A stretch of DNA of 64,000 nucleotides from contig JALHMW010000012.1 in assembly GCA_022843845.1 (NCBI GenBank), positions 62,001 to 126,000 of the forward strand, read 5' to 3'. The notes under the pieces are model-generated. The model was not told the origin of the DNA. It worked only from the letters and a program-made list of their open reading frames with translations, and did not search any database. This stretch comes from Archangium sp. (GTDB taxonomy: Bacteria; Myxococcota; Myxococcia; Myxococcales; Myxococcaceae). The position numbers were made by a program, and so were the translations under genes. This document shows, piece after piece, positions 50,406 through 59,124 of this stretch. Every line of letters starts with the position of its first letter. Positions within the stretch are counted from its first letter, which is position 1.

Positions 50406-51581
50406 ATGAACCTCCGCGCTGCCATCCTCGCCCTCACCCTCCTCGCCAGCCAGGCGTGGGCGGCGACCGGCGTCGAGGCGATGCGCGCGAACGCGGCGGG
50501 CCTGCGCAGCCAGGTGAGCCAGCTGCGGGGCGAGCAGCTCTCGAAGCGCAACGAGCTGAGCCAGGTCTCGGGTCGCATCGAAGTGCTGAAGTCGCAGTCG
50601 AAGGGCGCGCTGCTGGCGGGCTCGGAGCTCGACCAGGCGCTCAAGCGCTCGCAGGAGCTGTCGGGCACCCTGACCGACCTCGCCCAGAAGGTGTCGGCGC
50701 GTGAGGTCGAGCTCGAGAGCGCGAACATGGCGCTGCTCGATGGCCTGTCGGCCGAGCTGACCCGCCTGCGCGGAGAGTTCGATCGCCAGACTGACCGCGC
50801 CGCGCGCAAGGGCCTCATCGAGCAGCTGCGCCGGGTGCGCGCCGAGCGTGAGTCCGTTCGCGCCGCGCTGCCTGCCTCGAAGCTCCCCAGCCTCGACACC
50901 CTTCGCCCGACCGACGACCCGGAAGAGCTCCTCGAGCAGGCCGACCTGCTGCGCGACAACGAAGAGAAGCTGCGCCGTGAGCTGAAGACGCTCGACGCCC
51001 GCATCTCGCAGCGCCGTGAAGAGATCGACCTCGACCGCCGGGTGCAGCGCTTCATGGGCGAAGAGTCGATGTTCGACGACCAGGATCGCCGGCTGCGCCT
51101 GCAGCGTAAGGACGCCCTCGCGGGTGATGCGCCGGCCTCGATGGGCTCGTCTCGCTCGAACTCCGAGACCAACAACTTTACGTCTGGCCCCGCTGCTGAC
51201 TCGTCGCTCGGCGCGCCGATGCCTGGCCCCGTGACGGCTGGCAGCGCCCCGCCGATGCCCGCGCCACCTGCGTTCCCCTCGTTGGGCGGCTTCGCGCCGA
51301 ATGCTGCAGGGCGTAGCCCCGACAGCTTCCAGGCGGGTGCGCCACCTGCAGAGAGGTCTGCTCCGGGCACGGCGGCAGGCGGTCTCGATTCGCGTGGCCT
51401 CTCCATCACCAGCAGCTCCGATGCGCGGCCGCAGGTGGGCAACGGCACCAGGAGCATCGCGACCGGCGACGAAGACGAGATGGACGACCTCGATATCCAG
51501 CGCCGCAAGGTGCAGAGCCTCGCCGATGAGCTCAAGCGCAAGGCGCAGGAGCTCGAGAAGAAGGCCAGCCAGCTGCGCTGA
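50406..51581 (+). CDS. Secreted coiled-coil protein of unknown function
   Basis: The 391-aa protein has a signal peptide (AAILALTLLASQAWAATG), a long coiled-coil from about residue 25 to 235 (GLRSQVSQLRGEQLSKRNEL, LLRDNEEKLRRELKTLDARI), a Ser/Pro/Gly-rich linker and a final short coiled-coil (IQRRKVQSLADELKRKAQEL). Such a protein may tether envelope parts or act as a periplasmic scaffold. AGAGGA lies 9 nt before the ATG. Two copies of the dispersed GGCTCGGCGCCGATGG repeat start immediately after its stop codon. Confidence 0.75.
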   Translation: MNLRAAILALTLLASQAWAATGVEAMRANAAGLRSQVSQLRGEQLSKRNELSQVSGRIEVLKSQSKGALLAGSELDQALKRSQELSGTLTDLAQKVSAREVELESANMALLDGLSAELTRLRGEFDRQTDRAARKGLIEQLRRVRAERESVRAALPASKLPSLDTLRPTDDPEELLEQADLLRDNEEKLRRELKTLDARISQRREEIDLDRRVQRFMGEESMFDDQDRRLRLQRKDALAGDAPASMGSSRSNSETNNFTSGPAADSSLGAPMPGPVTAGSAPPMPAPPAFPSLGGFAPNAAGRSPDSFQAGAPPAERSAPGTAAGGLDSRGLSITSSSDARPQVGNGTRSIATGDEDEMDDLDIQRRKVQSLADELKRKAQELEKKASQLR

Positions 51582-51648
51582 GGCTCGGCGCCGATGGAGT
51601 CGGTAACCTCGGCGCCGATGGAGTCGGAAACCCAGGCTCGGAAACTCA
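51582..51648. repeat. Dispersed repeat, two copies of the 28-bp unit plus a fragment
   Basis: Two copies of CTCGGCGCCGATGGAGTCGG (51584 and 51608, spaced 24 bp) and a degenerate tail to 51648 fill the gap between two convergent stop codons. The unit is the one that forms the six-copy array at 26811-26978, in the same plus-strand orientation. Confidence 0.85.
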
Positions 51649-52008
51649 GTGCCCCGCGAACCACACGGCCGTCGGCACGCCACGCCCATACGCGATGACG
51701 GCGACGGCTTGCCCCTCTTCGAGGTGCTCGAGGAACGCGTCCGTGCCGGCCTCGATGGCCTTCTTCGGCGGGTGCTTCGAGCCGAAGTGGTGATGGAGAT
51801 CGTCCGCTGACAGCACCCAGATGCGCCCGAGCAGCTGGCGATCGGTGAGCGTGTCGACGGTGAGAATGCCGCCGGCCCCTGCCTTCGCGGCTCGTTTGCG
51901 GGCGTCGGCGATGGTGGCGTCACCCGCGGCCAGGTGCTGCCCATCGATGAGGGTCTGCTCGATGGTGCCGTTCCACTTCACCCACGTGCTCCACGCTGCA
52001 GCGGTCAT
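51646..52008 (-). CDS. Small protein of unknown function
   Basis: The 120-aa protein (start AAWSTWVKWNGTIEQTLIDG, end AVIAYGRGVPTAVWFAGH) has an alpha/beta pattern with Gly-rich turns and no signal peptide. I recognise no family. Its stop codon falls at the edge of the dispersed repeat. It lies downstream of the 52083 gene on the same strand with a 74-bp gap. Confidence 0.6.
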   Translation of the reverse strand: MTAAAWSTWVKWNGTIEQTLIDGQHLAAGDATIADARKRAAKAGAGGILTVDTLTDRQLLGRIWVLSADDLHHHFGSKHPPKKAIEAGTDAFLEHLEEGQAVAVIAYGRGVPTAVWFAGH

Positions 52009-52082
52009 GTCGTGCTCCTGTCGTCGTTGAGGGGCACTTCACCCGAGCGGGGAGAAGACGAAAAGGAAGAACGCACCGCGGC

Positions 52083-52568
52083 TCAAGGCGCTTCGCGACG
52101 CAGCGGGTGCTTCGAGCGCACCGCCTTGAAGTTCGAGAGCACCCACTCGCGCGCTTCCGTGCGGTAGACCTCGGCGACTTCGTCGGGCTGGGCGGCAAAG
52201 GCCTCTTCCCACGTGTCTCTCAGGGAAACGGGCTGATCGGCGCCAGCCTTGGCGACGAGACAGTCGGCGTAGCGAAGCAGGCAGAGCGCTCGGCGTGGCC
52301 CACCGTGAAGGCCGTTGAGCAGCCGCTGTGGAATCACCAGGTCGCGCTCTGAGACGTCGATCAACCCGCTGCGAAGGAAGCCGATATCGCTCACCTCGAC
52401 TCGCACGAGCGACGTGGGTTCGACCCGTCGGAGCGCGGTGAGGAGCTCAGTTCGATCGTCAGAGCGCTGGGCCAGCAGGAGTGTCCCGCCGACCTGGTCA
52501 CGGAATCGATAGTCCTTGTCGACCTCTGCCAGAAACCACTGAAGGAGCCGTCGAAACGGACCAGGCAC
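52083..52568 (-). CDS. Small protein of unknown function
   Basis: The 161-aa protein starts at GTG 52568 with GGGAGG 5 nt before it, a strong ribosome site lying just after the stop of the giant MYXO-CTERM frame, so it is likely in the same transcript. It is mostly helical (FRRLLQWFLAEVDKDYRFRD, ALCLLRYADCLVAKAGADQP, REWVLSNFKAVRSKHPLRRE). No signal peptide. Function unknown. Confidence 0.7.
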   Translation of the reverse strand: MPGPFRRLLQWFLAEVDKDYRFRDQVGGTLLLAQRSDDRTELLTALRRVEPTSLVRVEVSDIGFLRSGLIDVSERDLVIPQRLLNGLHGGPRRALCLLRYADCLVAKAGADQPVSLRDTWEEAFAAQPDEVAEVYRTEAREWVLSNFKAVRSKHPLRREAP

Positions 52569-52582
52569 CGTCGCCTCCCGAC

Positions 52583-54973
52583 TCAGCTCCGTCTGCGACG
52601 CAGGCCGAGCAGCGCGACGAGCACCAACGACGCGCTGCCTTCGAACGAGGAGCACCCGCAGCCTTTGGGCATCTCGGTCGTCATGCCGCCACCCGCAGCG
52701 CCACCGGCCGTGACGACGTCGCCGCCGCCCTGCCCAGCCGTCCCGCCCGCCGCTGAGCCGCCCGCCGACGAGCCACCCGCCGCCGAGCCGCCGCCCGTCC
52801 CAGCGCTCCCGCCTCCCATGCCGACGCACATCTCGTCCACGGTGCCATCGCAGTCGTCGTCGACGCCATTGCAGAGCTCGAGCGATGGCTTCACCTCGCC
52901 CGTGCAGCGCGTGTAGGTGCCATTGGAGCAGGTGCGCATGCCGCCACGACACGCGCCAACGCCACGCGTCTCGGACGGGCCCGTGTAACAGGGCCGAGGC
53001 TCGTCGATGCGGCAGCTGCAGGCGTCATCGATGGTGCCGTTGCAGTCGTCGTCGAGCCCGTTGCACGTCTCGGCCATCGGCGTCATCGGCGTGCAGGTTC
53101 GCATGGAGCCCGCGATGCACCGGGCCTGGCTCTTCATCGCGCAAGTGCCCTCGCCGCAGCGGTCGTACCCGATGAGGGCCTGGGTCTCGCGCGCGACCTC
53201 CTGCAGGCCGTCGCAGTCGTCGTCCTGGTTGTTGCAGATCTCAGGCGTGGGGATCTTCCCGGCGAACGCCACCGTCCACCCACCGTCAGCGCGGTTGCAC
53301 TGGAGCACCCCTTCGGCGCACGGCCGCGTCGGCACCGTGCCGGGCCCTGCGTAGAACGAACGTGAAGGCCGCGGGCCTCCGTCGGGGAAACGACAGTCGA
53401 AGCCTTCGTCGAAGAGCCCGTCGCAGTCGTTGTCCTTCGAGTCGTCGATCTCGGGCGACGGGGTGCCCGCGTCGCAGCTCTGCGGTGCGCCGTTGACGCA
53501 GTTGTTCACCAGCCGGTAGCAGTTGCCGAGGCCGCACGCGGTCTGGCCCAGCCCGTCGTCCACCACGCCGTCGCAGTCGTCGTCGGTGCCGTTGCAGACC
53601 TCGGTGCCGGGCTGACGCAGGCCGATGCAGGTGAGGCGGCCCGACTGACAGCGCCGCTCGCCGGTCTGACAGATGCCGAACTCTCCCGCGACGGAGCAGC
53701 TCGCCCCGCCGCCCGGGTTGTCTTCGTCGATCAGCCCATCGCAGTCGTTGTCGAGGCCGTCGCAGACCTCGAGGAACGGCGCGATCTGATCGCGGCAGGC
53801 GCCCCAGAAGCCGTTGCGGCAGATCTGCGTGCCCTGCCGGCACTCTCCGGCGCGCAGGGTGTTCGTGTCGGCCGTGTAGCAGGCGCGTCGTTCACCCTCG
53901 GGGCACTGCGGCTCGTTCGTCTCGCAGTCGGCGCCGAGCTGCGGGCCCGGATCGTACGGCGTGGGGCAGGTCTGATCGAGGCCGAGCGCCACCTGCAGGC
54001 TGCCGACGCTCGGGTAGGTGTACCGGGTGCCCTGCGCGTCGGTGAAGAGGAAGTAGTACGGGTGGCACCCGTTCGGCAGCACGTCAGGGTCGGGGAAGCG
54101 CGTCTCCCAGGTGCCGTTGCCGGCCGAGCCCCACGCGCGGTCCATGTCGAAGCAGTGGCCCGCCACGACGACGGCGGAGCGCTGCGGACCGCGGTTGGAG
54201 GGATCGAAGTAGTTGGCCGCGAAGTACAGCTGCGACGTGTTGCCCGGGTTCGGCGGCGGGTGCATCGCGCTCGCCGCGGGAATACGGGGAATCTGGACCG
54301 CGCCGCGGCCGAACGCGACGGCCCAGTACGGCATCGAGCACTGGCCACCTTCGGCGCGGAAGAGCCCAGCGCCGAACTCGGTACCGGCGTCGGCGTAGAT
54401 GAGCGCGCGGTTCTGGCCCGACTGCATCAGGTTGCACCAGAGGTCGGCGGCCGCCGGCACGTTGCGAGCGATGGTGGTGGCCGAGAGCGTCGCGAAGCCG
54501 AACTGCCCATAGCGCTGCTGCGCCGTCTGCCCCACGCCCGCGTCACACGTCTGGCCGCACATCGCGCCGGTGCACGCGCCGGGGCCGATACAGCCCGGGC
54601 CGGTGCCAGCGTCGCCGATCTCGCAGCAGCTCTCGTTCTGGAAACAGCCGACCTCGGCCATGTGGCGAGCCGAGAAGCGCGCCCCGGTGTTCGCGTCGCG
54701 GTTGTAGACGAGCGGCGCCTTGCTCACGTTCGCGCCGACCTCGGCGGTGTGATCGCCACACATGTTGTTCGGCGTCCTCGGCGACACGCGCGCCTGGTTC
54801 ATCAGCACGTGGAGCATTCGCTCCTGGTCAGACGGGAACCCGTTCGCCGGTTCTCCGATTGCCTGTGCGACGCTCTCGAGGGGCTCGCCAGCCGGCTCGA
54901 CCGCGCTGGTGCCGCTGCACGACGCGAAGGCCACGACGCCGAGGAGCGGCAGAAGGAGCTGTCCTGCCCTCAT
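52583..54973 (-). CDS. Downstream unit: lipoprotein with CAP-like and MopE repeats, MYXO-CTERM
   Basis: From ATG 54973 the frame encodes 796 residues with their own lipoprotein signal (LLPLLGVVAFASC) and a CAP/SCP-like region (RMLHVLMNQARVSPRTPNNM, FSARHMAEVGCFQNESCCEI). Six MopE-type Ca/metal-binding repeats of the C-(D/N)-G-x-D-(N/D)-DCDG-x-x-DE type follow, then a Gly/Ala/Ser linker and a MYXO-CTERM end (GCGCSSFEGSASLVLVALLG, RRRRS). In related bacteria this would be an independent surface protein. ATG 54973 overlaps an out-of-frame TGA (ATGA), the junction type used by most operon pairs here, which suggests the two genes were once separate. Confidence 0.75.
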   Translation of the reverse strand: MRAGQLLLPLLGVVAFASCSGTSAVEPAGEPLESVAQAIGEPANGFPSDQERMLHVLMNQARVSPRTPNNMCGDHTAEVGANVSKAPLVYNRDANTGARFSARHMAEVGCFQNESCCEIGDAGTGPGCIGPGACTGAMCGQTCDAGVGQTAQQRYGQFGFATLSATTIARNVPAAADLWCNLMQSGQNRALIYADAGTEFGAGLFRAEGGQCSMPYWAVAFGRGAVQIPRIPAASAMHPPPNPGNTSQLYFAANYFDPSNRGPQRSAVVVAGHCFDMDRAWGSAGNGTWETRFPDPDVLPNGCHPYYFLFTDAQGTRYTYPSVGSLQVALGLDQTCPTPYDPGPQLGADCETNEPQCPEGERRACYTADTNTLRAGECRQGTQICRNGFWGACRDQIAPFLEVCDGLDNDCDGLIDEDNPGGGASCSVAGEFGICQTGERRCQSGRLTCIGLRQPGTEVCNGTDDDCDGVVDDGLGQTACGLGNCYRLVNNCVNGAPQSCDAGTPSPEIDDSKDNDCDGLFDEGFDCRFPDGGPRPSRSFYAGPGTVPTRPCAEGVLQCNRADGGWTVAFAGKIPTPEICNNQDDDCDGLQEVARETQALIGYDRCGEGTCAMKSQARCIAGSMRTCTPMTPMAETCNGLDDDCNGTIDDACSCRIDEPRPCYTGPSETRGVGACRGGMRTCSNGTYTRCTGEVKPSLELCNGVDDDCDGTVDEMCVGMGGGSAGTGGGSAAGGSSAGGSAAGGTAGQGGGDVVTAGGAAGGGMTTEMPKGCGCSSFEGSASLVLVALLGLRRRRS

Positions 54974-57900
54974 CGCGCGGGCGCCGCGCCTTTCCCGCCT
55001 CCGGCGCACCGCGAGGAGCGCGAAGAGCGGCAGCACCATCGCCACGTCACCAGAGCCCGAGCAGCCACAGCCCTTCGGCATCTCGGTCGTGCCACCACCA
55101 CCGCCGCTGCCGCCACCCATTCCACCGGCCATGCCTCCGCCCGTGCCGGTCGAGGAATCGGCGACGGTCACGCTCGCGGCGTTCACGAAGAGGCCGCACG
55201 TCGCGGTGACCGTCACGGTGCCCGCCGTCGCTGGAGCCGTGAAGGCGCCGGTCGCGTCGATGGTGCCGGCTGACGCGCTCCAGGTGCACGCAGGCGGCTG
55301 GGCGTCGGCGCCCGCGAAGTCCTTGCCCGTCACGGTGAAGGCCTGCGTGCCGTTCACGGTCACGGTCGCCATCGCCGGCGACACCTCGACCTTCGCGAGG
55401 CCCGGCTGCACCGTCACCGTCACGAAGCCCGTCACGGTGAGCTCGCGCTCGTCGGTCACGTCGACGCGCAGGGTGTACAGGCCCGGGCCGCCGAAGGTGA
55501 TGGTGGTGGCCTTCGCCGCGTTGGTGCCGTTCGGCGAGAAGGTGACGAGGGCTGGCGGGTTGGCTGCGCCCCACGTGTAGGTGAGCTTGCTCGTGTCTTG
55601 ATCGTCCGTGGCCTCGATGGTGCCGGTCGCCGCGCCGCCCACGACAGGGCTGGGCGTGACCGTCGGGCCCATCGTGATGCGAGGCACGGGGCCGATGTCG
55701 GTGCGCACCATCGCCGTCGCGGTGCGGCCTCCGACGCTCGCCGTCACCGTGCACATGCCGGTCATGGTCGCTGTGAAACGGCCGGTCGGGCTGATGGTGC
55801 CGCAGCCGCTCACCATCCACTCGATGTCTTCGCCGGTGTCGAGCGCCTGCCCGAACTGATCGGTCGCCGACGCGGTGAACTGCCGCGAGTCGCCGACGTT
55901 GATGATGCCGGCGGGCACTCCGAAGATGCTGACGCTGGTGGCGGTCGGAACGACGACCACCGAGAGATCGGCGCCCACGGTCAGGCCGCCGAGGTCGGTC
56001 GCCACCACGCGGAACGCATAGGCCCCAGCGCGCTGGAAGGTCACCGTCACGTTCTTCGCGCCGTTGTTCAGGTTGTTGCTGAACATCACCGTCTGCGGCC
56101 CGAACGAGCGCGTCCATGCGTAGGTGAGGTCGGCCTCGCTGCCCGGCGGCGGATCGTCGGCGAGCACGAACAGATCGGCGGTGGTGCCGACGATGGGAAT
56201 CGGGTTCGCGCTCGGGGGCACGATGATGATGGGCCGCGCGTTGGCGCCCAGCACGCCGAAGTCCTGCCCCGTGACGTCGCCACCATCGAGGGTCACCGAG
56301 CGCGTCATGGGAGAGAACGTGAAGCCCGGCTTGAAGGGCGCCACCGTCCAGGTGCCTTCGGGCACGTTGGCCAGCACGTAGCGGCCGAGCCCGTCGGTGG
56401 TGCCCGACGAGAGCACGCCGCCATCATCCAGCGTCGCCCGCACCTCGGTCGCGAGCAGCGGAGCGCCAGCCTCGTCCACCGTGCCGCGCACCAGCCACAG
56501 TGGCTCCGGCGAGGCGGTGGCGTTGAAGATGAGGTTGGTGATGGGCATCGAGCCCACCGTGACGGGGTTCATGAACATCGGCACGATGCGCTGGTTCGGC
56601 GCGGTGGCGACGAAGTTGTACGAGCCGGCCGGCACGCGCGGGAAGCTGAAGGCCCAGCTCGCGCCCATCAGCGTCGTCTGCACGCTGCGCACGCCGTCAC
56701 TGACGGTGTGTGGCCCCATGGTGCCGTTGACGATGCCCGACACCGGCACCACCTCTTCGAGGAAGTTGCAACCCGACACCGCGTTGCCGTTCACCACGAT
56801 GGGGTTGGTGCAGTTGACGAGGCGGAAGCTCTGGCCCGGCATGCCGCGCGCCGTCAGCGTGTACTGGCCGTTGGGCACGTTGGTGAGCTGGTAGTTGCCC
56901 TGGGCGTTCGACACCGTGGTGTACGCGCCCGCCGAGATGGTGACGCCCGCGAGCGGCTGACCGACGGCGGTGACGTTGCCGAAGATGCCGAAGCCCGCGC
57001 GAATCGCGTTGAAGTTGATGTTCTGCACGCCCATGGCCGGCACGGTCACCGGGTTGGTGAAGGCGGGAGACAACGTCCACCCCGGCTTCGAGGCCGTCAC
57101 GGTCGTCGAGGTGGGGGTGACGCCGACGAGCACGTAGTCGCCGTTGGAGTCGGTCAGCGTGGTGCGCATGCCCGAGCTGACGCGCACGCCGTCGACACCG
57201 AGCATGGTGGTGACGTCGGTGACGCGGCCCGAGATGCGCGTGGTGGTGGGCGTGCCGACGCGCACGATGACGTTGGCCGACGCGAGGCCGCCCTTCATGT
57301 CGCTGACCGTCACGCGCATCACGGCGTCGCGCGTCGTCGTGAAGCGGTTGGTGACGACGGCGGTGTTGGTCGAGATGAAGCTCTCACCGGCCGGGGCCTG
57401 CAGCGACTCCCACCAGTACGCGAGCGTGTCGCCGTCGGGGTCGGTCGCCATCGCGGTGAAGGTGACGGTCTGGTTGGCCGTGGCCTGCGTCACCGACGGC
57501 GTCACCAGCACGGTTGGGTTGCGGTTGCCGCTGAAGGCGCCGCGGTTGACGGTGATGTTGATGGACGAGGGCATGGTGGGCGCGACGCTCACGGGCGTGA
57601 TGTGAATGCCGGCGGCCGGGTCCGAGAAGGTGCGGCCCACCTGGAGCGGCGCATCGCTCGCCGACGGGGTCGACGGGTTCATGTCGAGCAGGTTCGACTC
57701 GTCGGAGCTGGGGTAGCCCCAGAAGATGACGGCGCTGCGGGTCAGCTGCCCGCCTTCGTTCGGGCGGAACTCGACCCAGTAGTCACGCGCGCCGCTGATG
57801 GGCACCCTCAGGCCGTGCTGGCCGCCGAGGCTGGGCTGCTCGAGATCGTAGATTTGAAACGTGCCCGACTGCGCCGGCTGCGAGACGACCTGAATCTGCG

Positions 57901-59008
57901 CGTTGCTGAACCAGTCGAGGTCCCACTTGTACCAGGCGTTGAAGTGACCCCGAAGGCCGGTGGCGTCGACGATGTCTCCGCCGCCCATGGTGTCGAACGG
58001 GTTGCCGTACTCCTGGCTCGAGCCGGCGCCGATGACGCTCTCGTTCGAGGCCTGCCAGAAGTTGGCGTGGCGCAGGCCGACGTTGTGGCCGAGCTCGTGC
58101 GCGAGGACGCCGAGGCCGAAGCTGCCGTTGATCCACGTGCCGCGCGCGCCGACGAAGCCCAGGCCTGCCCAGCTCCACGCCGGCACGCGGCGGAAGGCGA
58201 CGACCTCGAACTCGAAGTTCGACTGCGGGAAGCCGGCCGCGGCCGCCGCAGCGCGCGCGTCGTTGAGCAGCTGTGACGTCGCGTTCGTCGAGCCGTACGA
58301 CGCCTTGGTGCGCGGCATGCGCAGCACCGTGGGCGTGATGGTGCCGGTGAAGCTCGTCTGATTGAAGCTGGCGGCGCGGTAGTAGCGGTCGAGGTTCACC
58401 ACGGCGGCCTGGGCGTTGGCGACCGAGATGGGCTCGCCGGGGTCGTCGCTGAAGTCGACCCGGATGTAGAGCAGCCGCTTCATGCCGACCGTGAAGGGTG
58501 AGGGCTCGGGCAGCTCGGCGTCTTGTGAGTAGGGAACTGAGGAGTCGTCGAGCGCCATCACCTCGTCGAGCGACGAGCCCGACAGGCGCATCACGGAGCG
58601 CGTCTTCAGCCGCTTCAGCTCTCCGTACGGCACCACGTCGAACCGCTTCTCACCGAGCCACGTCTGCACCGCCAGCGGCTTGCCGTACTCACAGAGCACC
58701 TCGTAGCGGCCCTGGGCATCGACGGGCAGCTCGAGCTGGCTCGCCACCGAGGGTGGCAGGCCCAGGCGCGACTCGAAGACCTGCAGCGCGTGCCGCGGGT
58801 CGTCGTGCATCAGCGCCTTGAGCGCCACGCGGCGGGCCTTCGCGAGGGCCACGCCGTCACGTTCGAGGCGGGTGCGATCGAGCTCGGAGTCAGCGGCGCG
58901 GTACTGCCGGGCCCAGGTCGAGAAGCGCGTGAAGACGGCGTCGTCGTCCCCGGCGCTCGCGGTCATCGAAGCGAGCAGCGTCAGGACGAGCAGGAAAGCG
59001 CGCGGCAT
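52583..59008 (-). CDS. Fused open frame: M11-like metalloprotease plus CAP/MopE-repeat MYXO-CTERM protein
   Basis: The 2,141-codon frame has no stop. Its first 1,345 residues (59008-54974) are a secreted zinc metalloprotease: a signal peptide (FLLVLTLLASMTASAG), HELGHNVGLRH near residue 303 and the Met-turn DTMG near 340 as in M11/M6 peptidases. Then come PKD-like, carboxypeptidase-regulatory-like (ISGRVTDVTTMLGVDGVRVS) and Ig-like domains and a MYXO-CTERM tail (EMPKGCGCSGSGDVAMVLPL, basic RRRRERR). Where such a protein should stop, the frame continues straight into a second lipoprotein-type signal and a second protein with its own MYXO-CTERM tail. It may be a true fusion, or a lost stop codon. 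Confidence 0.85.
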   Translation of the reverse strand: MPRAFLLVLTLLASMTASAGDDDAVFTRFSTWARQYRAADSELDRTRLERDGVALAKARRVALKALMHDDPRHALQVFESRLGLPPSVASQLELPVDAQGRYEVLCEYGKPLAVQTWLGEKRFDVVPYGELKRLKTRSVMRLSGSSLDEVMALDDSSVPYSQDAELPEPSPFTVGMKRLLYIRVDFSDDPGEPISVANAQAAVVNLDRYYRAASFNQTSFTGTITPTVLRMPRTKASYGSTNATSQLLNDARAAAAAAGFPQSNFEFEVVAFRRVPAWSWAGLGFVGARGTWINGSFGLGVLAHELGHNVGLRHANFWQASNESVIGAGSSQEYGNPFDTMGGGDIVDATGLRGHFNAWYKWDLDWFSNAQIQVVSQPAQSGTFQIYDLEQPSLGGQHGLRVPISGARDYWVEFRPNEGGQLTRSAVIFWGYPSSDESNLLDMNPSTPSASDAPLQVGRTFSDPAAGIHITPVSVAPTMPSSINITVNRGAFSGNRNPTVLVTPSVTQATANQTVTFTAMATDPDGDTLAYWWESLQAPAGESFISTNTAVVTNRFTTTRDAVMRVTVSDMKGGLASANVIVRVGTPTTTRISGRVTDVTTMLGVDGVRVSSGMRTTLTDSNGDYVLVGVTPTSTTVTASKPGWTLSPAFTNPVTVPAMGVQNINFNAIRAGFGIFGNVTAVGQPLAGVTISAGAYTTVSNAQGNYQLTNVPNGQYTLTARGMPGQSFRLVNCTNPIVVNGNAVSGCNFLEEVVPVSGIVNGTMGPHTVSDGVRSVQTTLMGASWAFSFPRVPAGSYNFVATAPNQRIVPMFMNPVTVGSMPITNLIFNATASPEPLWLVRGTVDEAGAPLLATEVRATLDDGGVLSSGTTDGLGRYVLANVPEGTWTVAPFKPGFTFSPMTRSVTLDGGDVTGQDFGVLGANARPIIIVPPSANPIPIVGTTADLFVLADDPPPGSEADLTYAWTRSFGPQTVMFSNNLNNGAKNVTVTFQRAGAYAFRVVATDLGGLTVGADLSVVVVPTATSVSIFGVPAGIINVGDSRQFTASATDQFGQALDTGEDIEWMVSGCGTISPTGRFTATMTGMCTVTASVGGRTATAMVRTDIGPVPRITMGPTVTPSPVVGGAATGTIEATDDQDTSKLTYTWGAANPPALVTFSPNGTNAAKATTITFGGPGLYTLRVDVTDERELTVTGFVTVTVQPGLAKVEVSPAMATVTVNGTQAFTVTGKDFAGADAQPPACTWSASAGTIDATGAFTAPATAGTVTVTATCGLFVNAASVTVADSSTGTGGGMAGGMGGGSGGGGGTTEMPKGCGCSGSGDVAMVLPLFALLAVRRRRERRGARAMRAGQLLLPLLGVVAFASCSGTSAVEPAGEPLESVAQAIGEPANGFPSDQERMLHVLMNQARVSPRTPNNMCGDHTAEVGANVSKAPLVYNRDANTGARFSARHMAEVGCFQNESCCEIGDAGTGPGCIGPGACTGAMCGQTCDAGVGQTAQQRYGQFGFATLSATTIARNVPAAADLWCNLMQSGQNRALIYADAGTEFGAGLFRAEGGQCSMPYWAVAFGRGAVQIPRIPAASAMHPPPNPGNTSQLYFAANYFDPSNRGPQRSAVVVAGHCFDMDRAWGSAGNGTWETRFPDPDVLPNGCHPYYFLFTDAQGTRYTYPSVGSLQVALGLDQTCPTPYDPGPQLGADCETNEPQCPEGERRACYTADTNTLRAGECRQGTQICRNGFWGACRDQIAPFLEVCDGLDNDCDGLIDEDNPGGGASCSVAGEFGICQTGERRCQSGRLTCIGLRQPGTEVCNGTDDDCDGVVDDGLGQTACGLGNCYRLVNNCVNGAPQSCDAGTPSPEIDDSKDNDCDGLFDEGFDCRFPDGGPRPSRSFYAGPGTVPTRPCAEGVLQCNRADGGWTVAFAGKIPTPEICNNQDDDCDGLQEVARETQALIGYDRCGEGTCAMKSQARCIAGSMRTCTPMTPMAETCNGLDDDCNGTIDDACSCRIDEPRPCYTGPSETRGVGACRGGMRTCSNGTYTRCTGEVKPSLELCNGVDDDCDGTVDEMCVGMGGGSAGTGGGSAAGGSSAGGSAAGGTAGQGGGDVVTAGGAAGGGMTTEMPKGCGCSSFEGSASLVLVALLGLRRRRS

Positions 59009-59124
59009 GGAGACTCCAGCAGGGGTGCGCAGGCCGGCCGCCCGCGACGGGGGCGGTCATAGCCCTTGCTGGTACGAGGTTGCCACCCGATGTGGTGATT
59101 CGCGCGCCGGGGCGGTGGAGCCCG

